Shown: piece by piece, positions 16,553-26,520 of the stretch
Layout: every line of letters starts with the position of its first letter
Numbering within the stretch: position 1 is the first letter of the stretch
DNA from: Streptomyces sp. NBC_00094
GTDB taxonomy: Bacteria; Actinomycetota; Actinomycetes; Streptomycetales; Streptomycetaceae
Assembly: GCF_026343125.1 (NCBI RefSeq)
Contig: NZ_JAPEMB010000001.1
Span: 2,604,001 to 2,668,000 of the forward strand
Length of the DNA: 64,000 nucleotides
Direction: 5' to 3'
The notes under the pieces: generated by a model
What the model was told of the DNA's origin: nothing
Seen by the model: the letters and a program-made list of their open reading frames with translations, nothing else
Databases searched by the model: none
Translations under genes and position numbers: made by a program

Positions 16553-17710
16553 GTGGAGCGACGCAGTTTCCTGCGTGGAGCGGTCATCGGCACCTCGGCC
16601 GCCGCCTTCGGCGGCAGCCTCTGGCACGGCGCGGCCTTCGCCGCGCCCGCCCAGCCCGGCGCGGGCCCGTACGGGGCCCTCGGCGCGGCGGACGCCAACG
16701 GCATCCAGCTGCCGGCCGGGTTCACCAGCCGGGTGATCGCCAGGTCCGGCCAGACCGTGACCGGCACCTCGTACACCTGGCACAACGCCCCCGACGGCGG
16801 CGCCTGCTTCGCCGACGGCACCGGCTGGATCTACGTCTCGAACTCGGAGATCAACCCCAGCGGCGGCGCGAGCGCGGTCAAGTTCAACTCGGCCGGCACG
16901 ATCACCGGCGCGTACCGGATCCTCTCCGGCACCCGCCAGAACTGTGCGGGCGGCTCCACCCCGTGGAACACCTGGCTCTCCTGCGAGGAGGTGTCCCTCG
17001 GCTACGTCTACGAGTCGAACCCGTGGGGCGGCACCGCCTACCGCCGTGACGCGATGGGCAAGTTCAAGCACGAGGCCGCCGCCGCCGACCCGGTCCGCAA
17101 GGCGATCTACCTGACCGAGGACGAGTCGGACGGCTGCTTCTACCGCTTCGTCCCGACCACCTGGGGCAACCTCTCCTCCGGCACGCTCCAGGTCTTCAAG
17201 GCCGGCACCGCCACCTCCGGCACCTTCACCTGGCAGAACGTGCCGGACCCGGACGGCGCGCCGACCACCACCCGCAACCAGGTCTCCGGCGCCAAGCGCT
17301 TCAACGGCGGCGAGGGCTGCTACTACGCGGACGACACCGTCTGGTTCACCACCAAGGGCGACAACCGCGTCTGGCAGGTCAACCTCGCCGCCGGCACCTA
17401 CGAGCTGGCCTACGACGACTCGCTCGTCTCCGGCGGCGGCGCCCCGCTGACGGGTGTCGACAACGTCACCGGCACGACCTCCGGCGACCTGTTCGTCTCC
17501 GAGGACGGCGGCAACATGGAGATCTGCGTCATCACCCCGGACGACATCGTCGCCCCGTTCCTCCGCATCACCGGCCAGTCCTCCTCCGAGATCACCGGGC
17601 CGGCCTTCTCCCCCGACGGCACGCGGCTGTACTTCTCCAGCCAGCGCGGCACGACGGGCAGCTCCTCGGGCGGCATCACCTACGAGGTGACCGGCCCGTT
17701 CCGCGCGTAA
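16553..17710 (+). CDS. Tat-exported PhoX-like (DUF839) protein
   Basis: The 385-residue protein starts GTG with CAGGAG upstream. It begins MERRSFLRGAVIGTSAAAFG, a twin-arginine signal, with cleavage near AAFA/AP. The mature part resembles the DUF839/PhoX beta-propeller family (calcium/iron-dependent alkaline phosphatases): WNTWLSCEEVSLGYVYE, KHEAAAADPVRKAIYLTEDE, FNGGEGCYYADDTVWFTTKG and the C-terminal GPAFSPDGTRLYFSSQRG. It is shorter than classical PhoX (about 600-700 residues), so phosphatase activity is uncertain. The gene ends convergently, overlapping the next gene's 3' end by 31 nt. Confidence 0.85.
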   Translation: MERRSFLRGAVIGTSAAAFGGSLWHGAAFAAPAQPGAGPYGALGAADANGIQLPAGFTSRVIARSGQTVTGTSYTWHNAPDGGACFADGTGWIYVSNSEINPSGGASAVKFNSAGTITGAYRILSGTRQNCAGGSTPWNTWLSCEEVSLGYVYESNPWGGTAYRRDAMGKFKHEAAAADPVRKAIYLTEDESDGCFYRFVPTTWGNLSSGTLQVFKAGTATSGTFTWQNVPDPDGAPTTTRNQVSGAKRFNGGEGCYYADDTVWFTTKGDNRVWQVNLAAGTYELAYDDSLVSGGGAPLTGVDNVTGTTSGDLFVSEDGGNMEICVITPDDIVAPFLRITGQSSSEITGPAFSPDGTRLYFSSQRGTTGSSSGGITYEVTGPFRA

Positions 17711-18705
17711 CAGCGCAGATCCACCTTCTTCCGTTGGGCGCCGCCGAGCAGGGCGGCGCCCAACGGCGTCAGCGTGTGCAGGACCGCGTTGCCGTGCCGG
17801 AGGGTCGCGATGAGCCCGGCCTCCCGCAGCACGCCCGCGTGCTGGCTCGCGGAGGCCAGCGAGACCCCGGCCCGGCGGGCGAGCTCGCTCGTCGTGCCGC
17901 CGTCGCCGATGGCGTGCAGCACCGCCGAGCGGGTCTGGCCGACCAGCTTGGCGAGCGAGGAGCCGCCGGGCGCGCTGACGGTCGGCGCCTCGCCGTGGGT
18001 GACGGGGTAGACGAGGACCGGCGGCAGCGCGGGATCGCGCAGCACCACCGGCGTCCCCCGGCAGAAGTACGAGGGCTGGAGCAGCAGCCCCCGCCCGTCG
18101 AGGTGGACGTCCCGGTCGACCGGGTAGTCGGCCTCCAGGACGGGCGCGCGCCAGCGCAGCATCGGCGGCAGCGAGGCGAGCAGCTCCTCGGCGCCTCCGT
18201 CGAGGAGGGCCCTGCCGCGGCGGGCCCTGTCGGCCTCGACGCGGGCCCGGATGTGCGGCCAGTACGGCTCGATCGTGGCCCGGTGGTAGCCGCGCAGGGC
18301 CCCCACGAGCCGGTCGAAGGGCTCCGCGCCGCCGTCGGCGAGGGCACGGAGCGAGTGGGGCACGGTCCGTCCACCGGAGCGGTCGGCGGCGAGGAGTGAG
18401 AGCTCGCTCCGGAGCCGGCCGGGCTCGGTCGCGCGGATCGCCTGAAGGCCCTCTTCCAGGCCCTGGACGCCTTCGGCGGGCGTCAGGAAGTCGGGAAAGT
18501 ACCCGCGACTCGGCACGAGGGCGGCGAGAAGGCGGGTCTCACCGCCGAGCCGCATCCGGGCGTCGGAGCGCCATTCCCGGAAGACGACGGATCCGCGCCG
18601 GTCCCTTAAACGGTGAAAGCTGAGAATCGTTTCCCACAGAACATCCGGTCGGGCGGCGGTCCGCACCCCCGCCAAGTCGTTTCCGGTGAAATGAATCCGC
18701 AGCAT
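17680..18705 (-). CDS. ArsR-type winged-helix regulator with long N-terminal region
   Basis: The 341-residue protein has a C-terminal helix-turn-helix (LVGQTRSAVLHAIGDGGTTS, then ELARRAGVSLASASQHAGVLREAGLI, residues about 255-305) after a ~240-residue N-terminal domain typical of a Streptomyces ArsR/DUF5937-like group (MLRIHFTGNDLAGVRTAARPD). It is a DNA-binding regulator with unknown ligand. The start at ATG 18705 is preceded by GGTGGGG; 19 more codons upstream read in frame but lack a ribosome site. The stop lies inside the 3' end of the convergent PhoX-like gene. Confidence 0.85.
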   Translation of the reverse strand: MLRIHFTGNDLAGVRTAARPDVLWETILSFHRLRDRRGSVVFREWRSDARMRLGGETRLLAALVPSRGYFPDFLTPAEGVQGLEEGLQAIRATEPGRLRSELSLLAADRSGGRTVPHSLRALADGGAEPFDRLVGALRGYHRATIEPYWPHIRARVEADRARRGRALLDGGAEELLASLPPMLRWRAPVLEADYPVDRDVHLDGRGLLLQPSYFCRGTPVVLRDPALPPVLVYPVTHGEAPTVSAPGGSSLAKLVGQTRSAVLHAIGDGGTTSELARRAGVSLASASQHAGVLREAGLIATLRHGNAVLHTLTPLGAALLGGAQRKKVDLRCYARNGPVTS

Positions 18706-18947
18706 GACGTCCCCACCTGTGCACTCGCAACCACCCCCGACATCGAGTATGCACAGCATCACAGCACGTTACCAGGGTGTTTCAGCCACAGTTGAAAAGC
18801 ATCGCGGCAATCGGGGCTGAAACGAAAAGCTGTGCGGGTCGGACAGGAAACCTTCAGGACCGAGGTGACGTGGCGAAGACCGTGGGGGGCTTTGCGCGTC
18901 CGGCGGCGGTCGGCGAGGTTGCGGCTCACCTGCCCGACATCGGTAAA

Positions 18948-18985
18948 GGGCGCGACCTCCGGGTGGGGATCCGGAGGTCGCGCCC
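18948..18985. terminator. Strong stem-loop, 15-bp perfect stem
   Basis: GGGCGCGACCTCCGG and its exact complement enclose an 8-nt loop (GTGGGGAT). T-rich sequence follows on both sides (GTTTTC on plus, TTTACC on minus), so it could terminate in either direction. Confidence 0.7.
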
Positions 18986-19114
18986 GAACCGTTTTCCCGC
19001 ACCGGGGAAAACAGAAAAGTTCAACGGCCAATAATTCAACCGGCCGTAATTGAACACAAACTCACATCTGATCGACGATCAAGCGAAACGAGCGGCCGCG
19101 TTCGGGTGAAATGC

Positions 19115-19154
19115 GACGGGGCGGACACCTCCGCACAAAGGTGTCCGCCCCGTC
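19115..19154. terminator. Strong stem-loop, 16-bp perfect stem
   Basis: GACGGGGCGGACACCT and its exact complement enclose the 8-nt loop CCGCACAA. On the plus strand TCTCTTT follows, as in an intrinsic terminator. Confidence 0.75.
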
Positions 19155-19234
19155 TCTCTTTGGTGCCCGGAGCCGCCGCCCGTCGGTGAGGGTCGAAAGT
19201 GACCGACGGCGGCCCCGGTGGTTCCGCGGTTTCC

Positions 19235-19329
19235 GCTGCTGAACGGGGGTTCAGCAGCGCTCGGTACTGCTGCTGAACCGGGGTTCAGGAGGGCCCGACC
19301 GCCGCTCCTGACCCCCGGTTCAGCAGGAC
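19235..19329. repeat. Palindrome cluster directly after ppdK
   Basis: Three variants of CTGCTGAACcggggTTCAGCAG lie in 95 bp. Copy 1 (19235-19258) is a perfect 10-bp inverted repeat. Copies 2 (19267-19289) and 3 (19305-19327) are inverted with respect to each other and can also form one long stem of about 22 bp. The cluster begins within two bases of the ppdK stop codon and probably acts as its terminator. Confidence 0.75.
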
Positions 19330-22041
<2,712 letters not shown>

Positions 22042-22200
22042 GGGTCCCGACTCCTCGATGACTCGGTTGGCTGCCCTGACGGCGAGGAACATACCCAGAT
22101 CGAAGGCTTCTGTGGAGGTACGCCTAGCGGTCACATGGTCTTAACCACCCGTCCGCCAGCACATCGAAAGTAACTGACAGGTAGCTTCCGCTTTCAGGCC

Positions 22201-22247
22201 CCGAAGCTCAGATGACCCAAAAGAGAGCTTCGGCGCTCACGTGAGCG
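22201..22247. promoter_or_regulatory. Dyads in the ppdK upstream region
   Basis: CCGAAGCTC (22201-22209) pairs with GAGCTTCGG (22225-22233). Immediately after comes the perfect 14-bp palindrome CGCTCACGTGAGCG (22234-22247). They lie about 160-205 nt upstream of the ppdK start and are candidate operator or leader structures. Confidence 0.45.
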
Positions 22248-22260
22248 GCCATCCGACCAC

Positions 22261-22283
22261 TTGCGTTCAAGTCTTGAACGCAA
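22261..22283. promoter_or_regulatory. Perfect 11-bp-arm palindrome, operator-like
   Basis: Arms TTGCGTTCAAG and CTTGAACGCAA flank a single T. It lies between the dusB terminator and ppdK. The short centre and AT content suggest a protein-binding site rather than an RNA hairpin. Confidence 0.45.
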
Positions 22284-22310
22284 AAAGGGTGGCACCCAGT
22301 GCCACCCTTT
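22284..22310 (-). terminator. Rho-independent terminator of dusB
   Basis: AAAGGGTGGCAC-tgg-GTGCCACCCTTT followed on the minus strand by TT and then GCGTTC. Twelve-base-pair stem, three-base loop, T tract. Confidence 0.8.
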
Positions 22311-22408
22311 CAGGCTGTGCAGCCGCCCGTAACCTGCTCATGTGAGCGCTACCCCCCTCAGGGGTGGCGAGGATCACTCCTCAGGAAAGGCTGATTCTGC
22401 TCCGCATC

Positions 22409-23545
22409 TCACCCGCCGGACGTGTCCAGCTCGGCGTCCTCACTCACCCCGGCACAGTCGTACGGGTCCTTCAACCAGCCGTCCGGCAGGACAACTCGGT
22501 TGTTTCCGGACGTACGGCCCCGAGGGCCGTCCGCGCCCACCGGCCACGGCTGATCCAGGTCGAGCTCGCTCAACTGAGCGCGGAGCTCGTCCAGGGACGA
22601 GGTGATGGCGAGCTTCTTGCGCATCTCGGAACCGACCGAGAAGCCCTTCAGGTACCAGGCCACATGCTTGCGGAAGTCGATGACACCGCGTGCCTCGTCG
22701 CCGATCCACTCGCCGAGCAGCCGTGCGTGCCGCACCATCGCGTCCGCGACCTCGCGCAGCCCCGGCTGGGCGTACGTACCCGTGCCCTCGAAGCCCGCCA
22801 CCAGGTCGCCGAAGAGCCACGGACGGCCCAGGCAGCCGCGCCCGACGACCACGCCGTCGCAGCCCGTCTCGCGCATCATCCGCAGGGCGTCGTCGGCCGA
22901 CCAGATGTCGCCGTTGCCGAGGACCGGGATCTCGGGCACGTGCTCCTTGAGGCGCGCGATCGCGTCCCAGTCCGCCGTACCGCCGTAGTGCTGGGCCGCC
23001 GTCCGCCCGTGCAGGGCGATCGCCGTGACGCCCTCCTCGACCGCGATCCGGCCCGCGTCCAGGTACGTGATGTGGTCGTCGTCGATGCCCTTGCGCATCT
23101 TCATCGTGACCGGCAGGTCGCCCGCGTTGCCCACGGCCTCGTTGAGGATCGCGCGCAGCAGCGGCCGCTTGTAGGGCAGGGCCGAGCCGCCGCCCTTCCG
23201 GGTCACCTTGGGGACCGGGCAGCCGAAGTTCAGGTCGATGTGGTCGGCGAGGTCCTCGTCGACGATCATCCGCACGGCCTTGCCGACCGTCACGGGGTCC
23301 ACCCCGTACAGCTGGATCGAGCGCGGCCTCTCGGTCTCGTCGAACCGGATGAGCTGCATCGTCTTCTCGTTGCGCTCGACCAGGGCGCGCGTCGTGATCA
23401 TCTCGCTCACGAACAGCCCCTTGCCGCCGCTGTACTCGCGGCAGAGGGTACGGAAGGGGGCGTTGGTGATGCCGGCCATCGGGGCGAGCACCACCGGCGG
23501 CTGCACGATGTGCGGCCCGATGGCGAGGGGGGTGAACGCGGTCAT
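22409..23545 (-). CDS. dusB: tRNA-dihydrouridine synthase B family
   Basis: This FMN enzyme reduces uridines in the tRNA D-loop. The 378-residue protein has the TIM-barrel landmarks VVLAPMAGITNAPFR, the catalytic cysteine in DLNFGCPVPKVTRKGGGSA, MKMRKGID, ALHGRTAAQHYGG, and GNGDIWSADDALRMM with VGRGCLGRPWLF. The start is ATG 23545 (MTAFTPLAIG); an in-frame ATG ten codons earlier is less likely. Monocistronic, with a clear terminator at 22284-22310. Confidence 0.94.
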   Translation of the reverse strand: MTAFTPLAIGPHIVQPPVVLAPMAGITNAPFRTLCREYSGGKGLFVSEMITTRALVERNEKTMQLIRFDETERPRSIQLYGVDPVTVGKAVRMIVDEDLADHIDLNFGCPVPKVTRKGGGSALPYKRPLLRAILNEAVGNAGDLPVTMKMRKGIDDDHITYLDAGRIAVEEGVTAIALHGRTAAQHYGGTADWDAIARLKEHVPEIPVLGNGDIWSADDALRMMRETGCDGVVVGRGCLGRPWLFGDLVAGFEGTGTYAQPGLREVADAMVRHARLLGEWIGDEARGVIDFRKHVAWYLKGFSVGSEMRKKLAITSSLDELRAQLSELDLDQPWPVGADGPRGRTSGNNRVVLPDGWLKDPYDCAGVSEDAELDTSGG

Positions 23546-23607
23546 TGAGCCATTGTCGCGCACTCCGGCGGTCATTAGTTAGCCGTACTATCCGCACATG
23601 CCGGAGC

Positions 23608-24483
23608 TCACACGCTCGCGGCCCCGTCGATCACGAGGGCGAGGAGCCGCTCGACGCCCGCCCGGGACTTCTCGTCCACGGGGACGTACGTCACGAGGCA
23701 CGGCCCTGACGTCGGTCCGAGCCAGAGGTTGGTGTGCTCGAACCTGAGCACGCCGACGTGGGCGTTGTGGATGACCTTGGTCCGCCCGCCCGGGGCGACC
23801 ACGTCGTGCCGGGCCCAGATCACCCGGAACTCGGGCGAGGCCTTCTCCAGCCGCTGGACGAGCGCCTTCCAGGCGGGCTCCGCCAGGTGCTCGGCCATGG
23901 CGGCGCGGAGCTTCCCCGCGAGGATGGGGAGGAGGTCCGGCAGATCGGTGGCGGCGGCCCGGAAGTCGTCGTTGGTGAAGGCCAGCCAGAGGGAGTTGCG
24001 GTCCTCTCGGGGCAGCGCGTCCAGGTCGCAGAAGAGCCGCCCGAAGGTCCGGTTGTGGGCGAGGAAGTCGAACCGGCTGTTCTGGACGGCGGCGGGCAGC
24101 GGTTCCAGCTGGTCGAGCATCTGCCGCAGCGCGGGGGTGACGGCCGGCGAGGGCGCCCCGGGGCGCGGGTCGGGCCGCCCGGCGAGGGCGAAGAGGTGGC
24201 TCCGCTCGGTCGGGTCGAGGAGCAGGGCGTCGGCGAGGGCGTCGAGGACCTGCGGGGAGACCTGGATGTCCCGGGCCTGTTCGACCCAGGTGTACCAGGT
24301 GACGCCGACGGCGGAGAGGTGCGCGACCTCCTCGCGGCGCAGACCGGGGGTGCGGCGGCGCCTGCCTCGCGGGAGGCCGACCTGTTCGGGGGTGATGCGC
24401 TCGCGCCGGCTGCGCAGGAAGGCGGCGAGCTCGTGCCGCCGGGTCGTGGGCGCCGGCACCGCAGCCGTCCCGGTCGTCGTCAT
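23608..24483 (-). CDS. XRE-family regulator with MmyB-like ligand domain (module 1)
   Basis: The 291-residue protein has an N-terminal helix-turn-helix of the MmyB/XRE type (ELAAFLRSRRERITPEQVGL, RRTPGLRREEVAHLSAVGVTWYTWVEQ). The MmyB-like sensory domain follows (LEPLPAAVQNSRFDFLAHNRTF... SPEFRVIWARHDV... and WLGPTSGPCLVTYVP). MmyB-like domains bind small hydrophobic ligands. The first in-frame ATG is used (24483 for MTTTG...; 24492 is three codons earlier). It is divergent from an MFS pump, an arrangement repeated at 56989-59408. Confidence 0.88.
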   Translation of the reverse strand: MTTTGTAAVPAPTTRRHELAAFLRSRRERITPEQVGLPRGRRRRTPGLRREEVAHLSAVGVTWYTWVEQARDIQVSPQVLDALADALLLDPTERSHLFALAGRPDPRPGAPSPAVTPALRQMLDQLEPLPAAVQNSRFDFLAHNRTFGRLFCDLDALPREDRNSLWLAFTNDDFRAAATDLPDLLPILAGKLRAAMAEHLAEPAWKALVQRLEKASPEFRVIWARHDVVAPGGRTKVIHNAHVGVLRFEHTNLWLGPTSGPCLVTYVPVDEKSRAGVERLLALVIDGAASV

Positions 24484-24530
24484 GGTCGTCACGCTCCCAG
24501 GGTGCCGGGCCGGTCAGCCCGTTGCCAGGT

Positions 24531-24570
24531 ACTCCTTGTACCCGGATAAGGAGACTCTGGTACCAGGCTG
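24531..24570. promoter_or_regulatory. Divergent promoter/operator of XRE-MFS module 1
   Basis: The region contains GTAC...GGATAAG and the palindrome CTGGTACCAG (24558-24567). The equivalent region of module 2 (57940-57975) has GGTGGTACGACC and GGATAAG. On the minus strand CTTATCC could be part of a -10 element for the regulator gene. Confidence 0.4.
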
Positions 24571-26035
24571 GGCACGGGCGGATCGTCGACCGCGTGACTT
24601 CGACTCCGACCTCACCCCTCCCCGGTCCGGTGCGCCGGCCACCGCCCACGGCCCCAGGACGCTCGGCTCCGCGGGCCTGTTCACCGTCCTCCTCGGCGCC
24701 GCGCTGCCGCTGATCGACTTCTTCATCGTCAACGTCGCCCTGCCGTCCATCGACCGGGACCTGGCGGCCGGGCCGTCGCTCCTCGAACTGGTCGTGGCCG
24801 GGTACGGCCTGTCGTACGCCGTCCTCCTCGTCCTCGGCGGGCGTCTCGGCGACCTCTTCGGACGCCGCCGCCTCTTCCTCGCCGGGATGGCCGCCTTCGG
24901 TCTGACCTCGCTGGCCTGCGGGCTCGCGCCGGACGCCTGGACCCTCGTCGTGGCCCGGGTGGCCCAGGGCGCGGCGGCGGCGCTGATGCTGCCGCAGGTG
25001 CTCGCGACCATCCACGCCTCGACGACGGGAGCGCGCAGGGCGAAGGCGCTGAGCCTGTACGGGGCGACCGCCGGCCTGTCGATGGTGACCGGCCAGATCC
25101 TGGGCGGCGTCCTCGTCGCCGCCGACCTCGCGGGCTCCGGCTGGCGGGCGGTGTTCCTGGTGAACGTGCCGGTGGCGGTCGCGGGCCTGGTCCTCGCCCT
25201 CCGTACCGTGCCGGAGACCCGGTCGGACCGGCCGGCCCCGGTGGACGTGCCGGGCACCCTGCTGCTCGCGGTGGCGCTGCTCACCCTGCTCGCCCCGCTG
25301 ACGGAGGGCCGGGCGGCCGGCTGGCCGCTGTGGACCTGGGTCTCGCTCGCGGTGTTCCCGTTCGCGGCGGGCGCCTTCTGGTGGGTGGAGCGGCGGGCCG
25401 ACCGCCGGGGCGACATCCCGCTGGTCCCGCCGAGCCTGTTCGACCTGGTCCCGCTGCGGCGCGGGCTGGCCCTCGTCCTGCCGCTGTCGGGTGGCTTCGG
25501 CGCCTTCATGTTCGTGATCGCGGTGGCGCTCCAGCAGGGCCTGGGGCTGGGCGCGGTGGCCTCGGGCCTCGCGCTCGTCCCGATGGCGGTGGCCTTCTTC
25601 GGGGCCTCCCTCGCGGGTCCCCGGCTCGTACGCCGGTGGGGTACCCGGGTGGTTCCGGTGGGCGCCCTGGTCCAGGCCCTCGGTCTCGGGCTGCTCGCCC
25701 TGACGGCCTGGCGCTCCTGGCCGGACCTGTCGGTGGGGAGTCTGCTCCCCGGCATGGCGCTCGCGGGCCTCGGGCAGGGCCTCCAGCTCCCGGTGCTCTT
25801 CCGGGTGGTGCTCTCCGAGGTGCCGCCGGAGCGCGCGGGCGTGGGCGGCGGGGTCATGGTGACGACCCAGCAGACGGCGCTGACCCTGGGCGTCGCCACG
25901 CTCGGCACGCTCTTCCTGAGCCTCTCCGCCTCGGGCTCGACGGCTACGGCCCTGACGGTGACGCTCCTGATCCAGCTGGCGATGGCGCTCGTCACGGCGG
26001 TGCTCGCGCTGCGGCTGCCGAGGACGGTGGGCTGA
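24536..26035 (+). CDS. MFS transporter, DHA2 type (module 1; start uncertain)
   Basis: This is a ~450-500-residue drug-efflux-type major facilitator with 14 predicted helices. It has TVLLGAALPLIDFFIVNVAL as helix 1, GGRLGDLFGRRRLFLAGMAA as motif A, and RVAQGAAAALMLPQVLATI. The open frame has no ATG or GTG before helix 1; the only in-frame candidate is TTG 24536, inside the presumed operator. A normal-looking GTG at 24594 (MTSTPTSPLPG) is in another frame and runs out at 24713, so a one-base frameshift near 24640 may have separated the true start from the gene. A stem-loop terminator follows (26052-26088). Confidence 0.75.
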   Translation: MYPDKETLVPGWARADRRPRDFDSDLTPPRSGAPATAHGPRTLGSAGLFTVLLGAALPLIDFFIVNVALPSIDRDLAAGPSLLELVVAGYGLSYAVLLVLGGRLGDLFGRRRLFLAGMAAFGLTSLACGLAPDAWTLVVARVAQGAAAALMLPQVLATIHASTTGARRAKALSLYGATAGLSMVTGQILGGVLVAADLAGSGWRAVFLVNVPVAVAGLVLALRTVPETRSDRPAPVDVPGTLLLAVALLTLLAPLTEGRAAGWPLWTWVSLAVFPFAAGAFWWVERRADRRGDIPLVPPSLFDLVPLRRGLALVLPLSGGFGAFMFVIAVALQQGLGLGAVASGLALVPMAVAFFGASLAGPRLVRRWGTRVVPVGALVQALGLGLLALTAWRSWPDLSVGSLLPGMALAGLGQGLQLPVLFRVVLSEVPPERAGVGGGVMVTTQQTALTLGVATLGTLFLSLSASGSTATALTVTLLIQLAMALVTAVLALRLPRTVG

Positions 26036-26051
26036 CCGGGGGGGCGCAGGA

Positions 26052-26088
26052 CGAAGGGCCCGGGGCGGCGAACGCCCCGGGCCCTTCG
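26052..26088. terminator. Bidirectional terminator between convergent genes
   Basis: A 16-bp perfect stem (CGAAGGGCCCGGGGCG and complement) around GCGAA, lying between the MFS gene and the leftward small gene. Confidence 0.8.
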
Positions 26089-26103
26089 GTCGTGCGGTGC
26101 GTG

Positions 26104-26319
26104 CTACTCCTGGCCGGCCGCACCGGTGTCGGTGGCCTCGGCGCTCTCGGTGCTCTCGGATCCCTGCGCGCGCTCGCGCATCTTCCGGAGGAGTTCCTGC
26201 TTCTGCTCGTCGGCGGTGCGGCGGGCGGCGGCGCCGCCCTGGACGGCGCCGTGCTGGTCGGTGCGGGACAGCTTCTTTCGCTGTCCGCCGACGCCGAGGA
26301 GGTTGTTGTGCTTGGCCAT
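26104..26319 (-). CDS. Small basic protein, DUF6243-like
   Basis: A 71-residue protein starting MAKHNNLLGVGGQRKKLSR, with a charged helical middle (DEQKQELLRKMRERA) and a Ser/Thr/Glu-rich tail. The N-terminus matches what I remember of the DUF6243 family of Streptomyces small proteins, whose function is unknown. GGGAGAA upstream supports the ATG. The IS200/IS605 element begins about 65 bp upstream of its start, so its promoter region may have been disturbed. Confidence 0.75.
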   Translation of the reverse strand: MAKHNNLLGVGGQRKKLSRTDQHGAVQGGAAARRTADEQKQELLRKMRERAQGSESTESAEATDTGAAGQE

Positions 26320-26361
26320 GGGGTTCTCCCGTCAATGAGGTGGGCGGTGGGCGTGCTCGAT

Positions 26362-26520
26362 CAGCCGGGGCTGGGCGCTCACTCTTGAAGTGCTCTCCCC
26401 CGTAAGCGGGGGAGATTCCTACCTACCTTGCGGTGGCGGGCTTGACGCCACGAGTGCGCCTTGCGACTGCCCTTCCGGCAGCCGGGATGAGCGCGTGGCC
26501 CATCCGGTACAGGTGCAAGA
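26362..26520 (-). ncRNA. Probable omega RNA of the second tnpB
   Basis: The scaffold would overlap the tnpB 3' end and finish at the hairpin 26395-26414 plus AGCACTTCAA. The guide would be host sequence starting GAGTGAGCGCCCAGCCCC. Extent is inferred from characterised TnpB systems, not read directly. Confidence 0.4.

Larger units (their letters stand above)
18706..19329. other. 624-bp intergenic region rich in hairpins, no gene supported
   Basis: No reading frame here has convincing coding character. The region holds two perfect stem-loops (18948-18985 and 19115-19154) and the palindrome cluster beside ppdK (19235-19329). An AT-rich patch at 19020-19075 contains TTCAACGGCC...GGCCGTAATTGAA. 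Dyad TTTCA-GCCACAGT-TGAAA near 18781-18798 lies upstream of the regulator gene. A lost gene or a small RNA could explain two terminator-like stems without a gene between them. Confidence 0.6.
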
